Made by a program: the position numbers and the translations under genes
Notes under the pieces: model-generated
The model's input: the letters and a program-made list of their open reading frames with translations, nothing else
Told to the model about the DNA's origin: nothing
Database searches by the model: none
Shown: one piece after another, positions 17,397 through 26,319 of the stretch
Layout: the number at the start of each line of letters is the position of its first letter
Position numbering within the stretch: the first letter of the stretch is position 1
Assembly (NCBI RefSeq): GCF_000378045.1
Contig: NZ_KB899099.1
Span: 1-64,000, forward strand
Length of the DNA: 64,000 nucleotides
Origin: Marinobacterium rhizophilum DSM 18822
Lineage (GTDB): Bacteria > Pseudomonadota > Gammaproteobacteria > Pseudomonadales > Balneatricaceae
Direction: 5' to 3'

Positions 17397-17776
17397 GTCG
17401 CGGACCAGGAAAGCAGGACGGAAGATCGAAGGGCCCTGATTATACCGGATCGAACGCCGAGAGTCAGAATGTTGTCCCGACTTCCAGATGCAGGGCTAAA
17501 GGGGCGAGGTGAAAGATGAAAGGCATGAGGTGCCACCCTCAGAAGTACACACACAGTGAGATCGCCTGCTCGAGCGCCGCAGGTTTACCCTGCTTCCCGG
17601 AATTCGCAGGCTCATTCCAGGCGACAAACGGCAACCCGTAGGTTGGCAATGAGCGTAGCGAATTCCGACATCCACAGCGAAGCTGTGGCGAACGGCGCAA
17701 GCTGATAGCTGAATGTCTGATGCCAATTCAGGACCTCGTCGATTATACGATCTGGCTTGGAATACGATCCGAGGCA

Positions 17777-17835
17777 TGGTGCAACCGCCTGGTGGCGCCT
17801 GCGGCGACTGATAGCCCAGGTACTCTATCCGGTGA
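17777..17835 (-). pseudogene. degenerate tRNA-Arg relic
   Basis: The stretch matches parts of the two intact tRNA-Arg genes downstream: an AACCGCCTGGT block near 17783 and TAGCC(C)AGGTACTCTATCC at 17812-17830, with extra bases in the anticodon region and the acceptor arms lost. It lies in the 529-bp gap 17397-17925. The same gap has a GTAGGTTGG...GAGCGTAGCGAATTCC stretch (17637-17666) of the sort seen in intergenic repeats of related bacteria. No gene was seen in the gap. Confidence 0.55.
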
Positions 17836-17925
17836 GATATCCGGCGTTGAGATCAGGTCTGTTACGAGTTGGATGTTTTACTGGTGCATGAAGAACTGCT
17901 TTAGGAACACTACAGTCTTTCGTAG

Positions 17926-18002
17926 TGGTGCGCCCGGCACGATTCGAACGTGCGACCGCCTGGTTCGTAGCCAGGTACTCTATCCAGCTGAGCTACGGGC
18001 GC
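17926..18002 (-). tRNA. tRNA-Arg(ACG)
   Basis: The minus strand gives a complete 77-nt cloverleaf with encoded CCA. The anticodon stem CCTGG/CCAGG holds loop CTACGAA, anticodon ACG; the T-loop is GTTCGAATC. It is the second of two almost identical copies separated by 26 bases. Confidence 0.97.
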
Positions 18003-18028
18003 TTAAAGCAGCGAGGTTGTTACAGGAG

Positions 18029-18105
18029 TGGTGCGCCCGGCACGATTCGAACGTGCGACCGCCTGGTTCGTAGCCAGGTACTCTATCCAGCTGAGCTACG
18101 GGCGC
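18029..18105 (-). tRNA. tRNA-Arg(ACG)
   Basis: Same sequence as the copy at 17926-18002, with encoded CCA. Tandem ACG tRNA-Arg genes beside csrA match the serV-argV arrangement of Escherichia coli. Confidence 0.97.
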
Positions 18106-18117
18106 CTACCTGAAAAA

Positions 18118-18206
18118 TGGCGGTGAGAGAGGGATTCGAACCCTCGATACCCAAGAGATATACACCCTTAGCAGGGGTGCGCCTTCAGCCACTCGGCCAT
18201 CTCACC
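18118..18206 (-). tRNA. tRNA-Ser(GCT)
   Basis: The minus strand gives a class II tRNA with a long variable arm and encoded CCA. The anticodon stem CACCC/GGGTG holds loop CTGCTAA, anticodon GCT. It is the first tRNA after csrA. Confidence 0.96.
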
Positions 18207-18265
18207 GCGACAACGGGGCGTAATATACGAGATTGATTTTCAAAAGAAAAGCGTTTTCTTAACTT

Positions 18266-18457
18266 TTATTCCTGATCGTCGTGTTCGTCGGATTTTTCAC
18301 GCTGAATACGCTGATAAATCTCTTCACGATGGACAGAAACATCCTTTGGCGCATTGACACCGATACGAACCTGGTTACCTTTCACACCTAACACGGTAAC
18401 GGTAACGTCATCGCCGATCATCAATGTTTCGCCCACGCGGCGGGTTAGAATCAACAT
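18266..18457 (-). CDS. csrA: carbon storage regulator CsrA/RsmA
   Basis: The 63-residue protein is essentially canonical: [16 protein letters not shown] at the start, [12 protein letters not shown] in the RNA-binding edge strand, and a short charged tail. CsrA binds GGA motifs in mRNA leaders and controls translation and stability. The ATG at 18457 has AAGGAG nine bases upstream; an earlier in-frame start is not used by the family. Confidence 0.98.
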   Translation of the reverse strand: MLILTRRVGETLMIGDDVTVTVLGVKGNQVRIGVNAPKDVSVHREEIYQRIQREKSDEHDDQE

Positions 18458-18685
18458 CTGTTGGATCTCCTTAAGCTTTCCTAGAATACTGCAGGCCGGA
18501 GGGAGCATCAGCCAGTGTTCTGGCGCAACCGCCCGTTATTCCCTATTCCCATCGAACCACAGCCTTACAGGCGCTACCAAGCCCGGTTACGACAGCCTCA
18601 GATAGTACAGTAAGTCCCTGTAATCTGATGCAATAACCAGGCTCAGCATAGACCGAATTAACTATAGCCTACTTCAACGAAGCAA

Positions 18686-19921
18686 CTATTCGCTGACCGT
18701 ATCAGCCTTATCCAACTCAAATGCAGAATGCAGCCCGCGCACGGCCAGTTCGAGATACTTCTCTGCGATCACAACAGACACCTTGATCTCTGAAGTGGAG
18801 ATCATCTGAATGTTGATGTTGTCCTGTGCCAGGGCATCGAACATCTTGCTCGCCACACCGGCGTGCGAGCGCATGCCCACACCAACGATGGAAACCTTGG
18901 CAATCTTGTTGTTGCCGGCTACCTCACGGGCACCCAGCTCCGCACATACCTGACGCAGAATGGATTCAGCCTTGGCGAAGTCATTACGGTGCACGGTGAA
19001 GGTGAAATCAGTGGTCTTGTCAGCGGCCACGTTCTGCACAATCATGTCCACTTCGATATTGGCGCGGCTGATCGGGCCCAGAATGCGTGATGCCACGCCC
19101 GGAATATCGGGCACGCCAATAACGGTCAGCTTGGCTTCGTCGCGGTTGAAAGCGATACCGGAGATAACTGGTTTTTCCACTGTATCCTCATCCTCTATGG
19201 TAATCAGGGTGCCCGGGCCGTCCACAAAGCTGGAAAGCACACGCAACGGCACTTTGTACTTGCCGGCGAATTCGACCGAACGAATCTGCAGTATCTTTGA
19301 GCCCAGGCTGGCCATTTCCAGCATTTCTTCAAAGGTAATTTTATCCAGACGGGTCGCCCCCTCAACCACCCGGGGATCGGTGGTGTAGACGCCGTCCACA
19401 TCGGTATAGATCTGGCATTCATCAGCCTTCAGCGCAGCCGCCAGGGCCACACCGGTCGTATCCGAACCGCCACGCCCCAGGGTCGTAATGTTGCCTAGTT
19501 CATCCATCCCCTGGAAACCGGCGACGACAACAACCCGGCCTGCGGACAGGTCTGCACGCATGCCGTCAACTTCGATATCCTGAATACGTGCCTTGGTGTG
19601 GGCACTGTCGGTCACAATGCGAACCTGACCACCGGTGTATGAGCGTGCGCTGACGCCGCGCTTTTCCAGCGCCATGCACAGCAGCGCAATGGTCACCTGC
19701 TCACCGGTCGAAACCAGCACGTCCATTTCCCGCGGGCAGGGTTCTTCCTGAATCGCCTTGGCCAGCCCGATCAGGCGATTGGTCTCGCCACTCATTGCAG
19801 ACAATACCACGACCAGGTCGTGTCCCTCGTCGCGAAAGCGCTTTACCTTGTCCGCCACCGCTTCGATTCGTTCTACAGTGCCCACGGACGTCCCGCCGTA
19901 TTTCTGTACGAATAGAGCCAT
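18686..19921 (-). CDS. lysC: aspartate kinase
   Basis: The 411-residue protein starts with the kinase signature VQKYGGTSVG and ends with two ACT domains (from about residue 265), the monofunctional, feedback-regulated form. It phosphorylates aspartate at the head of lysine, threonine and methionine synthesis. It lies between alaS and csrA, as in Pseudomonas. No lysine riboswitch was seen in the 141-bp upstream gap. Confidence 0.97.
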   Translation of the reverse strand: MALFVQKYGGTSVGTVERIEAVADKVKRFRDEGHDLVVVLSAMSGETNRLIGLAKAIQEEPCPREMDVLVSTGEQVTIALLCMALEKRGVSARSYTGGQVRIVTDSAHTKARIQDIEVDGMRADLSAGRVVVVAGFQGMDELGNITTLGRGGSDTTGVALAAALKADECQIYTDVDGVYTTDPRVVEGATRLDKITFEEMLEMASLGSKILQIRSVEFAGKYKVPLRVLSSFVDGPGTLITIEDEDTVEKPVISGIAFNRDEAKLTVIGVPDIPGVASRILGPISRANIEVDMIVQNVAADKTTDFTFTVHRNDFAKAESILRQVCAELGAREVAGNNKIAKVSIVGVGMRSHAGVASKMFDALAQDNINIQMISTSEIKVSVVIAEKYLELAVRGLHSAFELDKADTVSE

Positions 19922-20062
19922 CTTCTGTCTGATCCTTTCACCGCCAGCATGGCGGCCCCTAGTGTCTAGTAATTACAAAGCACAACGCGAGCATCACGAC
20001 CGAGGCAGCAAGCTGCCTGCCCGGCCACGGCGGATACCCGCTGCAGCGCCCCGACTGCTGCC

Positions 20063-22660
20063 TTAAAGCGCGGATTCCAGCAATGCACCGACCGAAGCCA
20101 GGGCCGCAGGCAGTGCTGCCACATCGTTACCCCCACCCTGGGCCATATCCGGGCGACCACCGCCCTTGCCGCCGACCTTGGCGGACAGATCACGAATAAG
20201 GTCACCGGCCTTGACGCGACCGGTCAGATCCTTGGTGACACCTGCCACCAGGCTCACCTTGTCGTCCTGGGTCACGGCCAGCACCACAACACCGCTGCCC
20301 AGCTTGTTTTTCAGCTGATCGAGGGTGTCACGCAGCGCCTTGGGCTCAACGCCGGACAACTGTTCCACCAGCACCTTGACGCCCTTGACCTCAATCGCCT
20401 TGCCGAGCAACTCGCCGCCCTGCAGGCTGGCCAGTTTGCCCTTGAGCTGCTCAAGTTCCTTTTCCAGCGCACGATTGCGATCCACCAGACCCCGGACCTT
20501 GTCGACCAGGTTGTCACGCCCGCCCTTCGTCAGGCTGGCAAGGGTGCTGCAGGTGGCATCCAGCGACTCAACCCAGGCCATGGCAGCGGCGCCGGTCACA
20601 GCTTCAATGCGTCGCACGCCCGAAGCAATGCCGCTTTCAGCGACGATCTTCAGCAGGCCGATATCACCGGTACGCTGCACATGGGTGCCACCGCAAAGCT
20701 CGGTCGAAAAACCGTCGGTACCCATACTCAGCACGCGTACCTGTTCGTCATACTTTTCACCGAACAACGCCATGGCGCCGCGGGCCTTGGCCGCATCGAT
20801 GTCCATGATCTCAGTGCTAACGCCACTGTTGGCGCGAATCTGCTCGTTGACCATGTCTTCCACGGTCTTGAGCTGCTCGGGCGTAACGGCCTCGAAATGC
20901 GCGAAATCGAAACGCAGACGTTCGGCATTGACCAGCGAGCCCTTCTGCAGCACGTGATCGCCCAATACCCGGCGCAATGCCTCGTGCAGCAGGTGCGTAC
21001 CCGAATGGTTCAGCGCTGTCGCCTGACGGTTAGCCGCATCCACTTCGGTGCTCACCGTATCGCCGAGCGTCAGCACGCCCTCGGCCATCTGCCCCTGGTG
21101 CAGGTGATTCTTGCCTTCCTTGCTGCAGTCAGTCACGTCGAACAGGCCACGGTCCCAGCGCAGCACGCCGCGATCACCCGCCTGGCCACCGGATTCAGCA
21201 TAGAAGGAGGTCTTTTCCAGCACCACAACGCCGGACTGGCCGGCAGACAGTTGCTGGACGGCCTCCCCGTCGCGGAAAAGTGCCACAACCTTGGAGCTGT
21301 CCTGCAGTGCACTGTAACCACTAAAGGTGGTTTCGCCATCCAGATCCAGCTTGTCGTTGTAATCCACGGCGAAGGAACCCGTGGCGCGCGCACGCTCGCG
21401 CTGCTGCGTCATGGCATCTTCAAAGCCCTGCATGTCGACGCTCAGCCCCGACTCGCGGGCAACGTCAGCGGTCAGATCCACCGGGAAGCCAAAGGTGTCG
21501 TACAGGCGGAACAGGGTTTCACCCGGAATCACTGTGCCGTCGAGTTCATCAATGGCCTGCTGCAGCAGGCGCATGCCATTGTCCAGGGTACGGGCAAACT
21601 GCTGTTCTTCTTTTAGCAGAACGCGCTCAACCTGGTCCTGCTGACGCACAAGTTCCGGATAGGCCGCGCCCATCTCGGCCACCAGCGCGGGCACCAGGGT
21701 GTGGAAGAACGGTTCGGTGGCGCCAAGCTTGTTGCCGTGACGAATGGCGCGGCGAATGATGCGGCGCAACACGTAGCCGCGCCCTTCATTGGAGGGCAGC
21801 ACGCCATCGGTAATCAGGAAAGAGCAGGAACGGATGTGATCGGCAATCACGCGCAGTGACTTGTGCATCAGATCATCGCTGCCCACCGCCTTGGCGGCGG
21901 CCTTGAGCAGATTCTGGAACAGGTCGATTTCGTAATTGCTGTGCACACCCTGCAGTACCGCAGCGATACGCTCCAGACCCATGCCCGTATCCACGGACGG
22001 ACGCGGCAGCGGCACCATCTCGCCATCGGCAGAACGGTTGTACTGCATGAAGACCACGTTCCAGATCTCGATGTAGCGATCACCGTCTTCGTCCGGGCTG
22101 CCCGGAGGTCCACCGGCAACCTCAGGACCGTGATCAAAGAAGATCTCGGTACACGGACCGCAAGGGCCGGTGTCGCCCATGGCCCAGAAATTGTCTTCAT
22201 CCAACTTGGAGAAACGCTCGGGATCGACCCCGATCTCGTCTTTCCAGATACGTTCGGCTTCTTCATCGCTGTGGTGCACAGTCACCCACAGACGCTCCTT
22301 GGGCAGACCGAATACTTCGGTCAGCAGCGTCCAGGCGAAGCCAATGGCTTCGCGCTTGAAGTAGTCACCGAAGCTGAAGTTGCCCAGCATCTCAAAGAAG
22401 GTGTGATGACGCGCTGTATAACCCACGTTCTCGAGGTCATTGTGCTTGCCACCGGCGCGCACGCAGCGCTGCGACGTCGTGGCGCGGCTATAGCTGCGCT
22501 TGTCGCTGCCAAGGAACACGTCCTTGAACTGCACCATGCCCGCATTGGTGAACAACAGGGTCGGGTCGTTAGCAGGAATCAGCGAACTGGTGGGGACAAT
22601 TTCATGCCCCTGCTGATTGAAGTAATCCAGGAAAGCCTGGCGAATTTCGGCACTCGTCAT
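20063..22660 (-). CDS. alaS: alanyl-tRNA synthetase
   Basis: The ~865-residue protein begins with [13 protein letters not shown] as in other AlaS proteins and has the class II catalytic core, the editing domain ([12 protein letters not shown], then the Cys in ELCGGTH) and the glycine-rich C-Ala tail. The ATG at 22660 fits family N-termini; an ATG three codons upstream (22669) and a GTG (22675) are possible and no ribosome site separates them. Confidence 0.97.
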   Translation of the reverse strand: MTSAEIRQAFLDYFNQQGHEIVPTSSLIPANDPTLLFTNAGMVQFKDVFLGSDKRSYSRATTSQRCVRAGGKHNDLENVGYTARHHTFFEMLGNFSFGDYFKREAIGFAWTLLTEVFGLPKERLWVTVHHSDEEAERIWKDEIGVDPERFSKLDEDNFWAMGDTGPCGPCTEIFFDHGPEVAGGPPGSPDEDGDRYIEIWNVVFMQYNRSADGEMVPLPRPSVDTGMGLERIAAVLQGVHSNYEIDLFQNLLKAAAKAVGSDDLMHKSLRVIADHIRSCSFLITDGVLPSNEGRGYVLRRIIRRAIRHGNKLGATEPFFHTLVPALVAEMGAAYPELVRQQDQVERVLLKEEQQFARTLDNGMRLLQQAIDELDGTVIPGETLFRLYDTFGFPVDLTADVARESGLSVDMQGFEDAMTQQRERARATGSFAVDYNDKLDLDGETTFSGYSALQDSSKVVALFRDGEAVQQLSAGQSGVVVLEKTSFYAESGGQAGDRGVLRWDRGLFDVTDCSKEGKNHLHQGQMAEGVLTLGDTVSTEVDAANRQATALNHSGTHLLHEALRRVLGDHVLQKGSLVNAERLRFDFAHFEAVTPEQLKTVEDMVNEQIRANSGVSTEIMDIDAAKARGAMALFGEKYDEQVRVLSMGTDGFSTELCGGTHVQRTGDIGLLKIVAESGIASGVRRIEAVTGAAAMAWVESLDATCSTLASLTKGGRDNLVDKVRGLVDRNRALEKELEQLKGKLASLQGGELLGKAIEVKGVKVLVEQLSGVEPKALRDTLDQLKNKLGSGVVVLAVTQDDKVSLVAGVTKDLTGRVKAGDLIRDLSAKVGGKGGGRPDMAQGGGNDVAALPAALASVGALLESAL

Positions 22661-22905
22661 GTATTTCATTAGCACGAACCGCTACAGATGGTTGGTTGCT
22701 CAACGGGAATAAACGTGGCGCTGTATTTCCGGCTCAAAACCCGATCAAAATACCACGCAAAAATGGCGAAGCAGTATATAACGTGAGTGAAAATTGTACG
22801 AACTTTTTCCGAAAAGCCCGTAAAACCGGAGTTAGCAACAAGTCGGCTGATGAAGGGTATACCACTGCATCGTCGTTCACCGCGGGCCGAATACAAGCGC
22901 GTCAA

Positions 22906-23361
22906 TCAGCTGTCGTCTGCATCCTCCAGCGCATAACGCGCCTGCTCGAGGTTGTAACCACGGTTCAGCAGATAACGCATGCATTTGGCGTAGTGCTTTC
23001 GGTCCTGTTGCGACACCTGCCCAAAACGGCGCTGCGCCAGAGCGCGGGCCTGCTCGAACCAGTCGACCGGTTCTTCGTCCAGGCTCTGCTGCCAAAGCGC
23101 CGTATCGATTCCCTTGCGCCTCATCTCGGCACGAATCCGCAGGGGGCCAAAACCCTGCGCCGCCTTGCTGCGCAAGTACACTGCCGCGAAACGGGCATCA
23201 CTCAGATATCCATCCGCCTCCAGCGCATCCAGCGCCTCTGCCAGCACGCCTTGCTCGGCGCACTTGCTGCCGATCTTCAGTTCCAGCTCCGCACGACTGT
23301 GTTCACGCCGCGCCAGCAACCGCACCGCCGCCGCCTTGATCTCGCCCAGAGTCTCAAGCAT
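22906..23361 (-). CDS. recX: RecA regulatory protein RecX
   Basis: The 151-residue helical protein has the RecX pattern of three-helix repeats (LARREHSRAELELKI; DALEADGYLSDARFA; GYNLEQARYAL). RecX caps RecA filaments. The ATG at 23361 follows AAGGTGAG. It is normally co-transcribed with recA, but here the upstream DNA is a divergent thioredoxin-fold gene and recA is not in the window. Confidence 0.93.
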   Translation of the reverse strand: MLETLGEIKAAAVRLLARREHSRAELELKIGSKCAEQGVLAEALDALEADGYLSDARFAAVYLRSKAAQGFGPLRIRAEMRRKGIDTALWQQSLDEEPVDWFEQARALAQRRFGQVSQQDRKHYAKCMRYLLNRGYNLEQARYALEDADDS

Positions 23362-23548
23362 GTTCGCACTCACCTTACAGAACTGAAATTCACCTCGCGG
23401 GCTCCGTGCCCCGCCACCAGGACCGCATGGTAGAGCCTGATATCCGCCAACACCAGCCAACAGCCTCCACTGCCCGGTATCACTGCTACTATTATCATTT
23501 CTGTGCAAATACTACATATTTGTACAAATTGACGTGCCGGAGACCGCA

Positions 23549-24112
23549 ATGACCCTGACCGCCTCCACCATGATGCCGCTGGGTACCCCGGCGCCGGATT
23601 TCTGCCTGCAGGATGTACGTAGCGGCGCGCTGATGACCTTGCAGGAAAGCGCCGGAGCGCAGGGCACCCTGGTCGCCTTTATCTGCAACCACTGCCCCTA
23701 CGTACGGCATATAGAAGATGAATTGATTGAACTGGCCTGGGACTACCAGGCCCGCGGCATTGCCGTGGTGGCCATTTCGGCCAACGATGTCAATGTCTCA
23801 CCCAGTGACGGGCCAGAACAGATGCAGGACCGCGCCTCGGCCAAGGGCTACCCGTTCCCCTACCTGTACGACGAAACCCAGGACGTCGCCCGGGCCTACA
23901 ATGCCGTTTGTACGCCGGACCTGTTTCTATTCGATGGACAGAAAAAGTGCGTGTACCGGGGCCAGTTCGACGACTCCAGGCCCGGCAACGATATTGAAGT
24001 TACCGGCAGCGACCTGCGTCGCGCCTGTGATGCCCTGTTGACCGGCGACCCGATAGACCCGGACCAGAAACCCAGCATGGGCTGCAGCATCAAGTGGAAG
24101 TCGAACGCATGA
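23549..24112 (+). CDS. thioredoxin-fold redoxin family protein
   Basis: The 187-residue protein has a peroxiredoxin/thioredoxin-like core: APDFCLQDV near residue 15 and the active-site motif CNHCPYV (about 46-52), then FDGQKKCVYRGQFDD. It belongs to the cytosolic family with a C-x-x-C site that lacks a signal peptide. No electron donor or substrate can be assigned. The ATG at 23549 has GGAGA upstream; a GTG five codons earlier is possible. It overlaps the next gene by four bases. Confidence 0.8.
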   Translation: MTLTASTMMPLGTPAPDFCLQDVRSGALMTLQESAGAQGTLVAFICNHCPYVRHIEDELIELAWDYQARGIAVVAISANDVNVSPSDGPEQMQDRASAKGYPFPYLYDETQDVARAYNAVCTPDLFLFDGQKKCVYRGQFDDSRPGNDIEVTGSDLRRACDALLTGDPIDPDQKPSMGCSIKWKSNA

Positions 24113-24918
24113 CGCAGGCGCCCGACATCCTGCTGGACGCCGTCATTGCATTGGCGCGGGACACCGGACGCTATCAACTCGGCCAGTTCCGCTGCGTGCC
24201 GCCCGGAGGCGGCGAACAGAAAAGTGCCCGCGAGCTGGTCTCGCGGGTCGATATTGAAAGCGAACGACAGCTGATCAAAGGCCTGAAAGCCCTCGACCAG
24301 GGCGCCGGTATATTTGGCGAAGAGAGCGGCCGCGAAGGCGATCAGCGCCGCTGTTGGGTTATCGACCCGATCGACGGCACCACCAATTACCTCTCCGGTC
24401 TGGACCAGTTCTCGATCTCGATCGCACTGCTGGACGAGGGGATGCCGCTGCTCGGCGTGGTCTACCGGCCGGCGTCCGACGAGGTGTTCAGTGCAGTACG
24501 GGGGCAGGGATTATTTCATAACGGCTGCCGGGCATCACCCATACCCGACGACCTTCGGCTGAAAGATGCGTTGCTCGGCACCGGCTTTCCATACCGCTCG
24601 CCAGACAGGGCCACCGCGTTTTTCGGTTGTGCGGAAGACGTGCTGTACCGCTGTCGCGGCATCCGCCGGCTGGGCTCGGCGGCACTGGACCTGAGCTACC
24701 TGGCCTGCGGCTACCTGCAGGGATTTTGGGAAACCGATCTGCAGCCTTACGATGTTGCCGCCGCGCTGCTCCTGCTTGATGAAGCCGGCATGTGCGTCAC
24801 CAATGGCCGCGGCGCACCTTATCGCATAGGTGAAGACCGGCTGCTGATCGCCGCACCGCCGGGTGTGCATAAGGAGCTGCTGCCGATCGTCGCCCGCCAT
24901 TATCCGGCGGGCGACTGA
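24109..24918 (+). CDS. inositol monophosphatase family protein
   Basis: The 269-residue protein has the metal-dependent phosphatase motifs: GEES near residue 71, WVIDPIDGTTNY (about 86-97) and a C-terminal WETDLQPYDVAA. Members hydrolyse inositol-1-phosphate, 3'-phosphoadenosine phosphates or fructose-1,6-bisphosphate; the substrate is open. The ATGA overlap with the redoxin gene indicates a two-gene operon. Confidence 0.9.
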   Translation: MTQAPDILLDAVIALARDTGRYQLGQFRCVPPGGGEQKSARELVSRVDIESERQLIKGLKALDQGAGIFGEESGREGDQRRCWVIDPIDGTTNYLSGLDQFSISIALLDEGMPLLGVVYRPASDEVFSAVRGQGLFHNGCRASPIPDDLRLKDALLGTGFPYRSPDRATAFFGCAEDVLYRCRGIRRLGSAALDLSYLACGYLQGFWETDLQPYDVAAALLLLDEAGMCVTNGRGAPYRIGEDRLLIAAPPGVHKELLPIVARHYPAGD

Positions 24919-24924
24919 ACAAAC

Positions 24925-24949
24925 TGAACCGCAGACAGCCTGCGGTTCA
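24925..24949. terminator. shared stem-loop of two convergent genes
   Basis: Perfect 10-bp stem TGAACCGCAG / CTGCGGTTCA with loop ACAGC. Its right arm includes the stop codon of the exchanger gene. There is no long U-run. Confidence 0.6.
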
Positions 24950-25930
24950 GGCTGCGCTTGCAGCAATCACCGTACTGCCCAGATAGCCCATGTAGGTGAT
25001 GTAGGCGGCAAGCAGGACGGCGCCTTCAAAGCGATTGATGCGCCCCTGCTTCTTGCCAAAGCTGTAGCCCATCAGGAACAGTACCAGCGTCAGCCCCATG
25101 GTCAGCCCCCAGTCGCGGTACAACACCACGGATTCCACCTCCAGCGGATGAATCGCGGCGGCAATACCCACTACTGCCAGGGTATTGAACAGGTTGGAGC
25201 CGATCACGTTACCGAGCGCCAGGTCATGTTCGCCCTTGCGCATGGCGGCAATGGATGATGCCAGTTCCGGCAGCGAGGTACCGATGGCCACGATGGTCAG
25301 GCCGATGATCAGATCGCTCACGCCCAGGGACTGGGCGATGGAGACCGCCCCCCATACCAGCACCTTCGAGCTGGCAACCAGCAGCGCCAGACCAATGAGC
25401 AGCCAGGTAATGGCGCTTTTCAGAGGCATGACGTTAGCAATCATGACCTCATCCATATCCACCGCCAGCGTATCGCCACGCTGGCGCATGGCCTGAAAGA
25501 TCGACCAGCCCATGACCGCGAAGAAGGCCCCCAGCAGGATCAGCGCATCGAGCCTGTCAAGCTGACCGTTGATCAATAGCAGACCGGCCAGCAAGGTGAC
25601 CACGGTCAGTATCGGCAGTTCCTTGCGCAGAATCTGCGAATGCACGGCAATCGGGCTGAACACCGCCACAACACCCAGTATCAGCGCTATGTTGGTGATA
25701 TTGGAGCCGTAGGCGTTACCCAGTGCAAGACCGGGATTGCCGTCCAGGGCCGCCAGCGCGGAGACCACCATTTCCGGTGCCGAAGTACCGAAGCCGATCA
25801 CCACCATGCCGATCAGCAGCGGCGGCATACCGGCGTGGCCCGCCGTCGCGGCGGCACCATCGACAAAACGATCGGCACTCCAGACCAGCAGCACCAGTCC
25901 CAGGATGACCGCAATAATTGGCAAGATCAT
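24947..25930 (-). CDS. CaCA-family Na+(H+)/cation exchanger, probable Mn2+ or Ca2+ exporter
   Basis: The 327-residue protein has ten membrane helices and both alpha repeats of the CaCA superfamily: GFGTSAPEMVVS and AIGTSLPELASS, each followed by an LALGN(A/V)xGSN motif. It resembles YrbG-type exchangers. The ATG at 25930 has GGAGG seven bases upstream; the longer frame is not membrane-like. The leader contains a yybP-ykoY riboswitch, a manganese sensor, which suggests the protein removes Mn2+ (inference from the riboswitch). Confidence 0.9.
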   Translation of the reverse strand: MILPIIAVILGLVLLVWSADRFVDGAAATAGHAGMPPLLIGMVVIGFGTSAPEMVVSALAALDGNPGLALGNAYGSNITNIALILGVVAVFSPIAVHSQILRKELPILTVVTLLAGLLLINGQLDRLDALILLGAFFAVMGWSIFQAMRQRGDTLAVDMDEVMIANVMPLKSAITWLLIGLALLVASSKVLVWGAVSIAQSLGVSDLIIGLTIVAIGTSLPELASSIAAMRKGEHDLALGNVIGSNLFNTLAVVGIAAAIHPLEVESVVLYRDWGLTMGLTLVLFLMGYSFGKKQGRINRFEGAVLLAAYITYMGYLGSTVIAASAA

Positions 25931-26064
25931 AGTCCTGCCTCCATGCCACGGGAACTGACAACGGCGGAAACGGGCACACAGATCGTGAGCACGGCGGGCG
26001 TACATAACTGAAAATAATGATTCATGGTTTGACTGTCGGGGGCCGGCGCTGGACACAGAGACAT

Positions 26065-26094
26065 ATCAAAAGAGCCGGCCCCGGTGCTTTTGAT
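26065..26094 (-). promoter_or_regulatory. stem-loop downstream of the riboswitch
   Basis: ATCAAAAG and CTTTTGAT form an 8-bp stem with a GC-rich 14-base loop, just 3' of the riboswitch on the same strand. It has no U-run, so it may be part of the expression platform acting on translation or Rho access rather than an intrinsic terminator. Confidence 0.4.
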
Positions 26095-26098
26095 CTAT

Positions 26099-26203
26099 CT
26101 CAGGTCTCATCAGCCCGAATTTGGACATGATCGCCACGGGTCATGAGGACCCGGAGGTTGTTGACGACCATCCTGGCTGGCGCCAGGAGACTACTCCCCT
26201 AAG
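26099..26203 (-). promoter_or_regulatory. yybP-ykoY manganese riboswitch
   Basis: Read on the minus strand, CTTAGG pairs with the distant CCTGAG (P1 helix). P1 is followed by the hallmark GGGGAGTAG, a TCCTGG/CCAGGA hairpin, GTCGTCAACA, a CGGGTC/GACCCG hairpin and GATGAGACCT before the closing strand. These are the conserved blocks of the yybP-ykoY family in the right order. This family senses Mn2+ and turns on exporters such as E. coli mntP and alx. It lies ~170 bp upstream of the CaCA exchanger start. Confidence 0.85.
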
Positions 26204-26267
26204 TGGCGAGAAGAATAGCAGAGTCGGCGCCGGAAATGAATCAACCGCCATATCCGCTATAAACGAC

Positions 26268-26291
26268 AACAGGGGCCCTGGGGCCCCTGTT
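26268..26291 (-). terminator. stem-loop at the gbcB end
   Basis: Perfect 10-bp stem AACAGGGGCC / GGCCCCTGTT with loop CTGG, 29 bases after the gbcB stop, followed on the minus strand by GTCGTTTAT. GC-rich stem with only a modest T content downstream. Confidence 0.6.
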
Positions 26292-26319
26292 GCTCAAAAG
26301 CATCGCGCTACAAACCCGA

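Noticed and set aside
17925-18113. plus-strand proteins reading through the tRNA genes
   Set aside because: These frames (for example a repeated GAPGTIRTCDRLVRSQ) are the common artefact of translating tRNA-Arg genes on the opposite strand.
18686-20062. lysine riboswitch for lysC
   Set aside because: The gap between alaS and lysC is only 141 bp and has no lysine-box pattern.
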